64,000 nt of DNA, taken from contig JAOBSW010001061.1 of assembly GCA_026214975.1 (NCBI GenBank), positions 20,871 through 84,870 on the forward strand. Reading direction: 5' to 3'. Below, in pieces: positions 36,129-47,500 of the stretch. Position 1 is the first letter of the stretch, and the number at the start of each line of letters is the position of its first letter. Source of the DNA: Gentiana macrophylla (Eukaryota > Streptophyta > Magnoliopsida > Gentianales > Gentianaceae). Both the position numbers and the translations under genes were made by a program. The notes beneath the pieces were generated by a model that saw only the letters and a program-made list of their open reading frames with translations, made no database searches and was not told the DNA's origin.

Positions 36129-37749
36129 TGATGAGAGTCAACTTTACTATGTTTCAGTGCATGTTTTAACCCCCGTTTACGGCACTCTTGGTTCATTCCG
36201 GGTAGTTTTAGACCATATTTAGGGCAAAATCACATTGCACATCCACAATGAGGTAAACCGTCCTATAGATGGAGAACCTCGGCATTTTATAATGTTTTTG
36301 GCCCTTTTCGAGCCTTAGTTATTTTGCGGAATTATGCTCGGTTTGTGTTAGATGTGATGACACAGGATCTAGGTTCTCGTGAGCCCGGGAGATAAGGCAT
36401 GGAGCGTATGAAGATGGAACCAATGGTTGGAGATAGAAGAAAATAGAAAAGTGAAGAAAATGGTCTTTGGGAGGTGTTCGGCAGGCGCCAAAGGTGTCGA
36501 AGCGCGCCAAAGTTGATCTGAGATGCCCAGCCAAAGCCACAGAACAAGTTTGGCGTCGCCAAAGTGGTCAGGGCGCGCCAAAGTCATCTGAGTCTTCGAG
36601 AATCACAGAACCAGTTTGGGGCGCCAAAGGTGTTGGGCGTGCCAAAATGCCTTTTTTCGCATATTTTTGGATACTATAAATACCTCTTGCCACAGACTTT
36701 TTGGGATTCATGTAGACACTTTTCCACTTCGAATTTCACCCTTTTTTCATACCTAAGTCGAATTTCTTCCCCTTCCTTCCTTAGATTCAATCTTACATCA
36801 TTTTCTACTTTAATTAGATACAATCTACCTTAGATTTTAGCTCTAGCTTCTTCTCTACTTTGCATTTTTCTGGTTTTTGGTTCTCCTTCTTCATCAATTG
36901 ACATGGGTGTTGAAAGAGCTTGATGTAAACTCCGATCCTCTGCAAATTTTGGTAATCAATTCAATTTACTTTTCATTTATGGCTTTACTTCTAGTTTTCA
37001 TTGTTGTTTTTAGTTTCACTATGAGTAGCTAAATTCTCCATAGCCAAATTATGTGAAGGTTGATGAAATTACCCCTCTAATTGATGAAATTGGGAATGGG
37101 TAGTGCTTAATTGCTATTATATTGATGAATTCATGTCTTAAAACTTATTCTTAATGCTTGAATTAGCTTGTACACCTAGTTCATGAACTCACACACCACT
37201 TCTATAAATGTATGTTGCAAAGGGGTGTGGGAAAATGGGTTTTAAGATCGTTTCTTATAATTGACTAAGTTGTTTAGATTCGATAGGGAACGAGGTTTAT
37301 TGGTTGATTAATCGAGCAACTCTAGTGCGTTAATCTTGTTTCGGTCAGTTAAATCCTTAAAGGCGGACTGTTGAACCGGGCAAAGGGTGTTCGATTGTTG
37401 CATGGTGTCGTACACTAGCTTAGGATTTTGCACCCATGAATGAGTCGATATACATGTTAGGTTGGTAGGTTGGTTAGTCTCATTCCCGAGTTAGTCGATT
37501 AGAGGGGGCGAAAGTAATCAATTGGATCATAGTTTGGCTATGTTTCTCTTTATATTTCTCCTTATCCTTAATTTACACATCGTTTTAGTGTAGTTGAATA
37601 CTTGAAATATAGTGGTTGACCTAAACTAAGTCCAAAGAAGACTTTGGTATTCAATTGATTCTCCGTGGGATACGACCTTGCTCACCTCTATAGTACTTCC
37701 GACCCGGTACTCTGCCGGTTAAGGTTGGTCGTTACTATTTTAGTCATCA
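36129..37749 (+). repeat. Element B 3' LTR (1,621 bp)
   Basis: TGATGAGAGTC...GTCATCA. Block of GGCGCGCCAAAG-type motifs at about 36483-36645, TATAAATA at 36675-36682. Its last 340 bp match 7335-7673. Confidence 0.93.
36483..36682 (+). promoter_or_regulatory. Element B LTR promoter: GC motif block plus TATA
   Basis: GCAGGCGCCAAAGG, GCGCGCCAAAGTTG, GGCGTCGCCAAAGTGG, GGCGCGCCAAAGTC, GGCGCCAAAGGTG and GGCGTGCCAAAATG occur in about 160 bp, then TATAAATA about 30 bp later. Confidence 0.6.
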
Positions 37750-38009
37750 ACTGTAACGGATTTTTTAGCTATTGTTTGATAGATAGATGTCTTATGGTAC
37801 TTGATGCTATGAATTTTCATGTCAATTCGCTTGGATGAAGTAATAATTATGTGAACAATTTCGCCTTGAGAGGCATTTTTTGGAAACGAAGCCTTGAGAG
37901 GCATTCATGACTTAGACAAAACCATGTTGATTCTCGATGGCGAAATAATTGAAGGAACTGGATCTGTGGAATCACTTTTTCCGTAAAAAGTGTGGTGTCA
38001 CTGTAAGGC

Positions 38010-38870
38010 ACTAGTTTTATAGGTGTCACTGTGAATGAAGTGTTGCTGTAAAATACACAAGTTTTTTGGGGTGTTACTATGAGGATTGGGGGTGTCACTA
38101 TGGTAACACTAGTTTTTTGGGTTTTCACTATGACTGAAGGTGTTATTGTAAAATACACAAGTTTTTTGAGGTGTAAGTGTGAGGATTGAGAGTGTCACTG
38201 TGAGTACATAAGGTGTTCTTGTGAGGTCTTACTTGTGACAATAAGGTGAAGCTCATGAAATTATAATGTGTTCTTTGCAAGTAGAAACTTAAATAAATAA
38301 CATGTCATTGTGGTGGTGGCGTTATTGTGTCTTGTTAATAAAAGGTGTTACTACAAAATTATAAGGTGTTACTACAAAAAGTCACTGAAATACATAATGT
38401 GTCAGTGTGAGGGTGCTACTGTGTATTGTTTAATAAAAGGTGTTATTGTGAGAAATGAGAATGTTACTATATACGTAAGTTGTTACTGTCAATGTGTATT
38501 GTTAATAAAAGGTGTTACTCTAAGGTTGTTATTGTATACGTGAGATGTTACTGTTACTATGCATTCTTAATAAAAGATGCTACTATGAGTGTCACTATTA
38601 GGGTGTTACTGTATGTTATTGTGATATGTTACCGTAAACAGTTGTTGAAATACATAATGTGAGGGTGTTATTATGTATTGTTAATAAGATGTTATTGTGA
38701 GGGTGTTCTTGCATGTGTAAGGTGTTTTTATCACTATGTATTATTAACAAGTGTTACTGTGAGGGTGTTACATTATACATAATATGTTACTGTCATTGTG
38801 TATTGTCAATAAAAGGTGTTACTGTGGGAGTGTTACCGTGAGGGTGTTACTGCAAACAATATGACAATCG
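38010..38870. repeat. Degenerate GTGTTACTGTGAGG-type tandem repeat
   Basis: Dozens of imperfect copies of GTGTTACTGTGAGG / GTGTCACTGTGA, alternating in part with TTGTTAATAAAAG and ACACAAGTTTTTTG spacers. No ORF of note. Possibly an old minisatellite. Confidence 0.75.
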
Positions 38871-39359
38871 CAGTTGATGCAAATGTTTTCTCGGATTTCA
38901 AAAATTACGTCGGAAGAGTATCATATAAGATATCAAAATAAAATGGACAAAAGAATGAATTATGGTGATTTTTTTTAAGGGGTCAGAGTCCATAAGGACA
39001 GGTTTTAATCTAAAATGGTTGAGAAGGACAGTTACTACATGTGTTACTGCATTTTTGTATATATGTTACTACATGTTTGTCTTTCTCAACCATTTTAGAT
39101 TGCAACTGGTCTTTCACAACCTTTAACCATTTTTTTATTAATGATCGGAGTTCTAATAAAAACTTACGCCTATTTAAAAAACTTAGTAGGAGAGAAAATG
39201 ATATTCAATTATTTTTTGGACCCGAACATGTTTAATGTCGCGACTAAATGAGCGACGCGTTGTTCGCATTTTTGCTCGACATGTTTTTTCTTTTATATAA
39301 ATGTATACTTGTCTGGTGCATATATTATACACAATTAGCGATGTTATTGTATTTCTGTT

Positions 39360-39830
39360 TTGTGGAATTATTTATTTGAATAATATGGTTCAAATCATTT
39401 TATGTGCGCTTATGTTTAGTATATTCCATGCCTAAAACACTAAAAAAATATTTATTTAAAAAATATGGTTTAAATCATTTTCATCTGCGCTTATGTTTAT
39501 TATATTTTATGCCTAAATTATTTACTTAAAAAATATGGTTCAAATCATTTTTATGCATGTTTATGTTTAGTATATTCGATGCCTAGAACACCGAAAAACG
39601 CCTCCAGTCTCATAAGTTGGTACTGAGCGAGTTTTTCACACCTATACCTCATCCAAGTTTGTATTAGGAGAGTCTATGTTATCCAAGTTCATATTGGGAA
39701 AGCCTTTTCATAAACACTTGTACGTTACCAAGTTCGTATTGGGAGTCTTTTCAAAGACACCTAAACATTATCCAAGTTCGGATTTGGAGAATTTTTTCAC
39801 ATCTATACGTTATCCTGACCAAATTTTATC
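39360..39830. repeat. Two short tandem repeat families
   Basis: 39364-39590: three copies of a roughly 85-bp unit with ATATGGTTCAAATCATTTT and a TTATGTTTAGTATATT block. 39645-39830: four copies of a roughly 45-60-bp unit with ATCCAAGTTCGTATTGGGA. No coding potential. Confidence 0.75.
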
Positions 39831-40320
39831 TGAATTTGAATCAAGAAATAATTTTTATTCAAATAATTTCTATTTTGACCGCATTCGCATTTGAGTCAGG
39901 ATGTTGATTTTTTTCTAGATACAATTGAAACTTAATGACTGAAATATGATGCGTAAACTAATGAACATCCTGCTTGACTGAATTTGAATCAGGAAAAAAT
40001 AAATTATTCTGCCTGAATTTCAGTTAGAAAGCACAATTCAATCCATAAACTAATCAACATCCTGACTTAAATTGAGTACGAATAAGTTAATGAAAAAATT
40101 AAATGGTAATAATAGTACTAAAAGTTAGGTGTGTTCATTTTTTTAGGTGGTATTTAGATTCGTGATCAAGGAATCAAACAAACCGAAAATGACCATGCAT
40201 ATCGAAAAGAAACACAACGATCCTTTGATACAGAAACTAAACGCAACCGTTGAAAGAGCCTGTCTAAATGTTTAAGCATCACACACACCAGGAACCCATG
40301 ATAATAAAGACATGAGGAAA

Positions 40321-41394
40321 TCAGTATTTGAGTGGGGATTGTTGGATTGGAAGCAACCCAAACCGTTTCTTCAGAATCACCCTCTGCCTCGAGTACTTAT
40401 CGTCTGGAGAGAATCGAGCTGCACAAAAAACAAAGCCAAGTATATTTATCTTCATGTAAATTTTGACCCAAAACACAAGACATCAAGTGTGGAAATTAAG
40501 TAAAAACAAGAAAAGTAATTTAGTGGTTTTGCGTTTCGTTCTAGTTGAATTCCTATTATACAGAGCTATGGTGTTTGTTTACCATGATTTCCTGAACTCA
40601 ACAATGGCCAAAAGCTCTGTTTATTCTTCTTCGCCCAAGTCTCAACCGCTTGCGCAATAGCAAAAAGACAGCAGAGCAAACTATTTCTGAGAATCAGGGT
40701 CCCAGAACAAAGTTCTAAACATTTATGGTTTAATTTAAATTCGATTCCAATACAGACCTTTGATGCAATAGTCAACTTTTACAAAGTAAATTAGTATCAA
40801 CTTCACCCCTTCTTTCAGGAACAATATATAGTGCAACATCCAAGAATGTACACTAACGCAGAGCAGATTCGGTTATCCAAAAAAAAAAAAAAATGTACAC
40901 AAGCTTAGAGCAGAAGCTTAAACACTGAGCAAAACCGGCTATCAAATCTTAAACACAGAGCGAAACCGGATATCAAAACCAAGAATGTACACAAACGCAA
41001 ACTAACCTACCTAAAAAGTAGAGGATTATATAAATCAACAAGCATCAACAATTAAACAAATTTTTATCTTAAAATACCTGGATGAGCAGACTGTGTAGCC
41101 AAACCATGAGGAGTCTCTTTCTGCAAGAAAACCACAATTTAGATAAAGTAAATAAGAATGACTTTATAGTTAATACTAATGCATTTCAAAAGTATAGAAT
41201 AGAAAAAGGAATAAGTGTATATATATTGCAAGCCAATCAGATAAAGCACATTTGACACACGTATAAGCAGCCGACAAGAACAAAACAATCACTCAAATTG
41301 AAGTAAAACGTCAAATCAAGAGAGACAGATCTTGGAGGACCTTAGTAGTGTAGACTTTTTCGCCATTTTCATTTATGTAAAACTGGAGAAGCAT
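40321..41394 (-). CDS. NOP10: NOP10, H/ACA snoRNP subunit, three coding exons
   Basis: Small core protein of H/ACA ribonucleoproteins (with dyskerin/CBF5, NHP2, GAR1) that guide pseudouridylation of rRNA in nucleoli and act in rRNA processing. Coding exons on the minus strand: 41341-41394 ([18 protein letters not shown]), 41078-41120 ([13 protein letters not shown]) and 40321-40418 ([13 protein letters not shown], ending SPLKY and stop). Together 195 nt give 64 residues, the normal family length, with every junction in phase. The second intron has GTATTT/GTGCAG ends; the first has a weak GTCCTC donor and a TTGCAG acceptor. Nothing is missing, so I judge it intact. A noncoding first exon probably lies upstream. 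Confidence 0.93.
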
Positions 41395-42480
41395 CTTGAT
41401 TCCGTTAAATGCTCCGGCAAAGTGATTGTAGTGCTGCGTACAAATCCAGAGAGAAGCCATTAAAAGATTACTAAGAAAGATTGCAGTCAGCAGCAGTATA
41501 TCAATTAGCAAAGTCCATTAAAACTTAAATGCCCTAATCACAGGCGATGGGTTCGATAGATATAATTTACTGACTTTTATGAAATACTTTTATGAAATAC
41601 AGGACATATACCCCGGTCAGCCATATAATTGAGAAGATATGAAGATTATAGCAAACTATAGTGTGCGGGTGAAGAGAAAGAGCGTGAGAAGCTCAGAGGC
41701 AGAGCGGAGAGGCGGAGAGGCGGAGAGGAGAAGCTTTAGATCATTCATACCTGCAGGTAGGCCGAGAGGAGAAGCTGCAGCTCGGGAGAGGGCGAGAGGC
41801 GGAGAGGCTGAGAGCTCAGAGGCAGAGCGGCAGCGGCAGCGGCAGCGGCGGTAATTTTACTAGGGTTGGTTGATTTGGCTGAGAAAGAAATGCTGCTGTG
41901 CTATGCGGTGATATGCCTGAATAATTTGGGGTCTGGGGATATAAGGTAAGGGGATATTGGAATTTGGAATATATTTGTTATTATATATTTATTATTTAAT
42001 ATTTATATAATATATAATATATGTTCATTTAACACTAACGAGTGTTCGCGAGCATCTTCGTGTAAGTTCGTTCTTACTAGCGAGTAGGAGAATCTGCTCG
42101 AATTTCGGTTCGATAAGATAATCGAGCGAATTTTAAACGAGCCGAGTTCGTGAACGATCGGTTCGTTTAACACCCTAAGCACACTAAACAAATTACTGTT
42201 TCGCTTGATGATTATTTCCAACATAACCCGTATTGCAGCAAGAAACAGAAAAATATCAAATTAATCATGGTCAAGATTGAAACAGCAAGAAACAAGGAAG
42301 ACGATGCAAAAAAAAGCATGAAATAAAAGTACTCCCTATCCCGGCTTACCGTGAAGGAGTAGAAGGCGATGGGCGGCGGAGCGGAGACAATGGACGGCAC
42401 GAAACCGATTGATTCCGTTATGCTATTGAAAAAGCAGTAGCGACCAACTAGCCAAGCAAGTGAAGCGGCGGCGGATCGAG
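41395..42480 (-). other. NOP10: NOP10 5' leader: exon piece 41395-41433, leader intron, upstream exon to about 42349
   Basis: An acceptor TTGTACGCAG on the minus strand sits at 41434 and a good donor CACG|GTAAGCC has its exon end at 42349. This predicts a leader intron of 41434-42348. The transcription start is unknown. The intron contains GC- and GA-rich repeats (41690-41850). Confidence 0.5.
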
Positions 42481-42900
42481 GTTGTGAGGAGAAGCGGCGG
42501 TGAGTTAAGTCCGGAGGAGAGAGGGGAGAAAGGAGAAGAGAGAAGGGAGAAGGGAGAGGGGAGAGGGGAGAGGGGAGAGGGGAGAGCGGCGGGGGTATTA
42601 TGTTTAGGGTTGAACGTTGAGGCTGAATGGAATGGCTGGCTGATGAATGATGATAATTGAGGATATTTGTCTGATATTTGTTATTTTATATTTATTATTT
42701 ATTTATTTATATTATATATAATATAAGTTCGTGAACATTAACGAGCGTTCACGAGCAGCCGTGTGTCAGCTCGTTTAGTAAACGAAGCGAGAGAAACTGT
42801 TCGAGCTCGGCTCGATAGCATAAATGAACGAGCTCGAACGAGCTTAAACGAAGTGAGTTCGAGCCATGTTCGTGAACGTTCGGTTCGTTTAACGCAATTT
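41640..42900. repeat. Duplicated segment upstream of NOP10 with CGAACGTTCG-type repeats
   Basis: 41870-42185 and 42590-42895 are related. Each has a GGATATT/TTTATTATTTA stretch, then a block of GTTCGTGAACG, CGAGCTCGAACGAGC and CGGTTCGTTTAAC. The preceding 41690-41850 and 42500-42590 are GAGAGGCGGAGAGG- and GGGAGAGGGGAGAGG-like low-complexity purine tracts. The CGAACG blocks are of a type common in plant intergenic DNA. Confidence 0.65.
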
Positions 42901-43743
42901 CTATCTATCTATCGCACACCACTTTTTACTGTGGCGGTGACACGCATAACAAATTACTCCGCACTACATGATTTTTGATGAACGAGCGTCGGTCTGGACG
43001 ATGTTGGTGTTTTCGTTACTCGGCACCACATGATTTTTGATGAGCGAGCGTCGATCGCATCGCGGCGTTGGTGTTCAACAACGAAAGTCGATGGCGACCG
43101 ATGTTTACGTTATAAAAGTGTCACAACTTAGAAATGTTAGTCATCGACTTTCCATTGGCGTTGGTGTTTCACTAGCAGTGTATCAATATCAACGTCGAGA
43201 ATACTAATATTTTTCGATCGGAAAAATAATCAAAAATAGTGTCGATAATAAAAAAGTGTCTCGCGCAATATAACTCATCTGCTTTTTTATATAAACAAAG
43301 TTATAAATGAGTGTATCAAGTTATACTATCCTTTCAAACGTGACGAGAAAGCGGCTAGACTGATAAACTCTCCTTAGTAATTTTTGCCTTGCTATCAATG
43401 AAATCTTTCGTTTTGGTATAAAAGATCATACTCCCTCCGTTTTACAACCATCGGCGACGGTTAACAAAATATTTTCTTCTATTTTATGTGAAGGCAAGAT
43501 AATTTATACTCTCCCGTTCTGTAATATGTCTTTTCGCTTTTAGTGGTGTCTCAAAATATAAGTTTTATCACAAAACAATCTGATATTAAATCATTGTTTT
43601 ATTCTCATTTAAATAATATAATATTATTAATACCCAAGTAAACAATCTGATATTTTACGTTGAAATATTAAAAAGAAGCTCATTAATTATGTTTTCTTCA
43701 TTTGTATGAGATGTGAGACACCGAACAATCATGACTCTATCTA
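42901..43743. other. Intergenic stretch, possible Stowaway end
   Basis: No gene seen. 43431-43446 reads CTCCCTCCGTTTTAC next to TA, like a Stowaway MITE terminus. CTCTCCCGTTCTGTAA at 43509 is similar and in the same direction. No matching opposite end was found close by. Confidence 0.35.
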
Positions 43744-44219
43744 GCTGCCTACGAATGACCCATACAGGGGCTTGGGGAATTACTTGGGAGTACCGTTGCT
43801 CCACGGCAAAAGCGTCTGTCATATTTCACGCACCTGGAAGATAAGATGAGGCGGAAATTGAGCAGTTGGAAGGCAAAATGTCTCTCAAGGGCGGGGAAAC
43901 GTGTGCTAATTCATAGCTCATTGGCAACACAAGCTTTTTACACTATGCAGACTACGTCTACGATACTCCCTCGCGCTACTATAGATAACTTGGAAAAGAT
44001 TTCCAGAAAATTCTTCTGGGAATATAAAGTTAACGACCGTAAGATGCATACGGTTGCTTGGGATACCCTATGCCGGCCGAGAGATGTAGGGGGACTTGGT
44101 TTCAAACGGCTGCATGACATGAATATTGTTTTTCTAGGCAAATTAGTATGGGACCTTGTTTTTCTAGGCAAATTATGTTATTTTGGGTTATTTTCGTGTT
44201 TGTTGAGATGGCTGAGCTA
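43744..44219 (+). pseudogene. LINE (L1-like) reverse transcriptase C-terminal fragment
   Basis: Encodes LGNYLGVPLLHGK, then after a one-base shift MRRKLSSWKAKCLSRAGKR, ISRKFFWEY and RPRDVGGLGFKRLHDMN. This is the typical end of plant non-LTR RT leading to the zinc-finger RT-associated region. It stops at 44218; no 5' part and no clear poly-A tail are seen. Confidence 0.85.
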
Positions 44220-44576
44220 ATTTACCTTGATTCAGACTTTGGGGCAGTTTTAAAATGAAACTTACATGGAATCAAAAGATTACTCTTGGAGAAAATTTGA
44301 AGTTATTTTTAAAGCAAAAGGCAATATTTTTTAAGGAATAGCTTTAAATATATGCTATTCCATCTTTATTTCATTTGAGCTAAACTGCTTCTCTTGATAT
44401 CTCGGTTTTTTGACAAACTATTTGACGTTTGGTTGTAGGTACCCCTTCAATGCTAATTTTTAAAGTCCGTTTCTTTGTTAATAATTTCTTCTAGATGTAT
44501 GTACTGTAATAACATAGATTGCTTGAAAGATTTCGATGATGTATTTCCTTTCAAAACTTGTTTTCAGAATGCATAT

Positions 44577-47500
44577 AATCTTATTTTATTTTAAAATTAA
44601 TGAAAGGTCCACAACTTCCAAAGAAAAGAAGATTCGAGCTCTAGCATGTTATCGTGAATATACATTTGCTGCCTATGGGAATCGTGTTGCAGTTTTCAGG
44701 CGTGGTCATCAGGTGTGGTATTGACTAATGACTATTATGCTGCTTACTATTTTGTCTTTCATTGGTCACAATAATCAAGCTGGTGTCTCGACTTACCTGT
44801 TTCAAGAATTTTTAGTCGTTGAATAGACTTTGAGTCTTGCATTGCGTGTGAAACAACGTTAGGCCTTATTTGATCTGTTTTTTAAAAGTTATAATGTTAT
44901 ATGCAGTTTTTGACACATTTTTTTTTTCCTCATGGCGAAGTACTGGGAAGAGTAGAAAATTACTTTATTAATATGTGTGATTCTTCTCTCTCTGTGACAT
45001 ATATATATATAAAACGGGAGGAGTAACTCATAATGTGGGTGCACTAAGTATCAATCTGAAAACAGATAGAAGTCTACAGTTGGAATTGCTCATTAATCAT
45101 ATTAAGTGTAACTTTAATTCTTTTGGCCTTGTTTGTCCTTGGCTAATGGTTTGCCTGCTTTTAGGAGAAAACGGGAATGATAAAGTTCATTTTTCCTCTT
45201 TGATGCCTAATTTCTATGGTGACCATCCATAATGTAGTCTCTTCCGGATAGGATGCAATACACCTTTCATTCTATGAGCATTTGCATGTAAAATTACAGT
45301 GAACTGCCTTGGTTTATTGCTTGCTAGCTGGAGTGAGACAGGGCCTTATTCACATTCTGTCCAAGAGGGATTGTTGAAGAATTTGTTGTGAGGATGTTTA
45401 TGTCTTCTCTTATTTGTTTTTACAGCTTCTAGACGTTTGCTACTTAGAAGAGTCTTAATGTCTTCCTTTCCTTTACTTGGTGATTAACCTAGTTAGTGAG
45501 GGTATAGAAAGAAAGTCCTGCTTGGACACATTTCCTTAAGTTTAGGAGTTGATTAGGGTGTTTACCTATTTACATAATGAGCAGTGTACTGCACAAATCA
45601 TTGAATAATACCATTTCATTCTTCTCCTGAATAATTCCACTGGGATACATTGAAAACTACCTAAAGTTTGCTTGTTCTTTTCTGTGAAGAAACAACTACG
45701 TAAAGTCAGTGACATGCACTTGGGTAAGCCGTAAGCATATACCCACGTTGTTTGTAGCTTCGTGGTTTCACCAAATCCTTACTAAATTTTTTGTTTGATT
45801 ACCGTGATAAGATAATTATCTAACGAGTCAACTGGCAAGTACTGAAAAAATCGCTACTGTACATCATATTTTGTTGCTTTTTCACACTCCTGTGTTCCTT
45901 TTTCTCACCAATTAACTTTGCCTTCTCTTTTATACATTTTTTCTTTTCTTTTAAATGGCATGTACTTTGACTTAACCTCTAGAAAAAAACTGTTAACTTC
46001 CTTAGTTTTCTACATACCGAACATCAATGCTGAAGTTACATGTGCATGCGCTGAATCAGACACAGTGAAGGCTGGGAATGATGTCGGAGAAGCTGTGAGG
46101 TACAGTAGGTACTTTAGAGAAGAAGCTGTAAAGAGCCACCCATGCCTAATGCGCAGTACTATATCTCGATTTCTGTCACTGGATTTTTGCAGTGTGTGTG
46201 TATTTTGGTGCATATAATCGCTACATAGATTGTGAAATAGAAATGGCCTTGTTTTCTTTTTCCCTTGATATCATTTTTCCAGTTCTGTTGCTATGGTAGT
46301 AGGGAAATGCTTGATTGATTTTACTTGTGTCATTAAATGAGTGTTGGTACACATCTAATTTCATTATTTTATTTGCTGATACTTTTGTTTGGTAGCGTTG
46401 TACATAAGATATGCTGAAATGCTGTTCAGAGCTAGTTCACGATGTGTGCTGGCTCTCAAATATGTCATGCTTGGTGACTTAGTCCATCATATATCAGATG
46501 ATAGTAATTGAACTTTTGTTATTGAACAGGTGGCAACTTGGACTAAGCATGATGCCAAAGTAAACCTCTTGCTTCTGTTTGGCGAACATATCTTGAGCGT
46601 TGACATGGAAGGTAACATCTTCATTTGGGCATTTAAGGCTACAGAGCAGGACATGTCTCATGTTGGACACATTCAGCTGGGAGATAAGTTCACCCCTAGC
46701 TGCATAATGCACCCAGATACATACTTAAACAAGGTAACTTTTTTTCAACTTCTGGACTGTTCTAGATTAGGACAGCATGTGCATTAATCTTCCCCATAAG
46801 CTGTAACACAACGATAATGTGTTTAACAGGTTATTCTCGGGAGTCAAGAAGGTTCCCTTCAAATATGGAATATTAACACAAAGAAAAAGCTTTATGATTT
46901 TAAAGGTTGGGATTCACCTGTAATTTGCTGTGTTTCTTCTCCTGCCCTTGATGTTGTTGCTGTTGGCTGTGGTGATGGAAAAATTCATGTCCACAACATC
47001 CGTTACGATGAAGAGGTTGTATCCTTCAGTCACTCTACTCGAGGAGCTGTTACTTCCTTATCCTTTTGTATTGACGGTCAGCCACTTTTAGCTTCTAGGT
47101 CTACCTCTGGTGCATAACCATATGGAATCTTGAGAAGAAAAGACTACAATCTGTCATACGTGAGGCCCATGATTGTTCTGTTGTTTCTCTCCATTTCTTC
47201 GCGAACGAACCAGTGTTGTTGAGTTCTTCGACCGACAATTCTGTAAAGATGTGGATTTTTGATACTAGTGATGGGGATCCGCGTTTGCCGGTTCGAAGTG
47301 GTCACAGCAGCGCCTCCTCTGTGTATCAAGTTCTATGCTAATGGGAGGCACATTTTATCTGCTGGTCAAGATAGAGCATTCCGACTTTTTCTATTATCCA
47401 GGACCAACAAAGTAGAGAACTATCACAGCGTCAAGTATCTAAAAGAGCGAAAAAGCTCAAGCTGAGAGAAGAAGAAATAAAGTTGAAGCCAGTAATTGCA

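Larger units (their letters stand above)
7335..37749 (+). mobile_element. Element B: Athila-type Ty3/gypsy retrotransposon, host of the nest
   Basis: Order on the plus strand: 5' LTR (only the last 339 bp right of element A), tRNA-Asp primer site, gag, protease, RT, RNase H, integrase, 3' (env-like) ORF, polypurine tract, 3' LTR. Elements A, D and C interrupt it in the 5' LTR, at the gag/protease junction and between integrase and 3' ORF. The shared parts of the two LTRs differ at only about two sites in 340 bp, so B itself is young despite several frameshifts. The right target copy would be ACTGT (37750-37754); the left copy is outside the window. Confidence 0.92.

Noticed and set aside
36319..36587. 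Overlapping minus-strand ORFs in the B 3' LTR
   Set aside because: They run through the GC motif block, antisense to the LTR promoter; overlapping in all frames, without domains.
39360..39830. CRISPR-like array
   Set aside because: Repeats are few, degenerate and contiguous, without unique spacers, in a plant genome.
43431..45027. Stowaway MITE from CTCCCTCCGTTTT at 43431 to AAAACGGGAGGAG at 45012
   Set aside because: Ends are imperfect, 1.6 kb apart and span a LINE fragment and a UTP21 exon; more likely chance or separate remnants.
45918..46217. ORF in the large UTP21 intron
   Set aside because: No domain, no similarity recognised, and the flanking splice signals do not support an exon.
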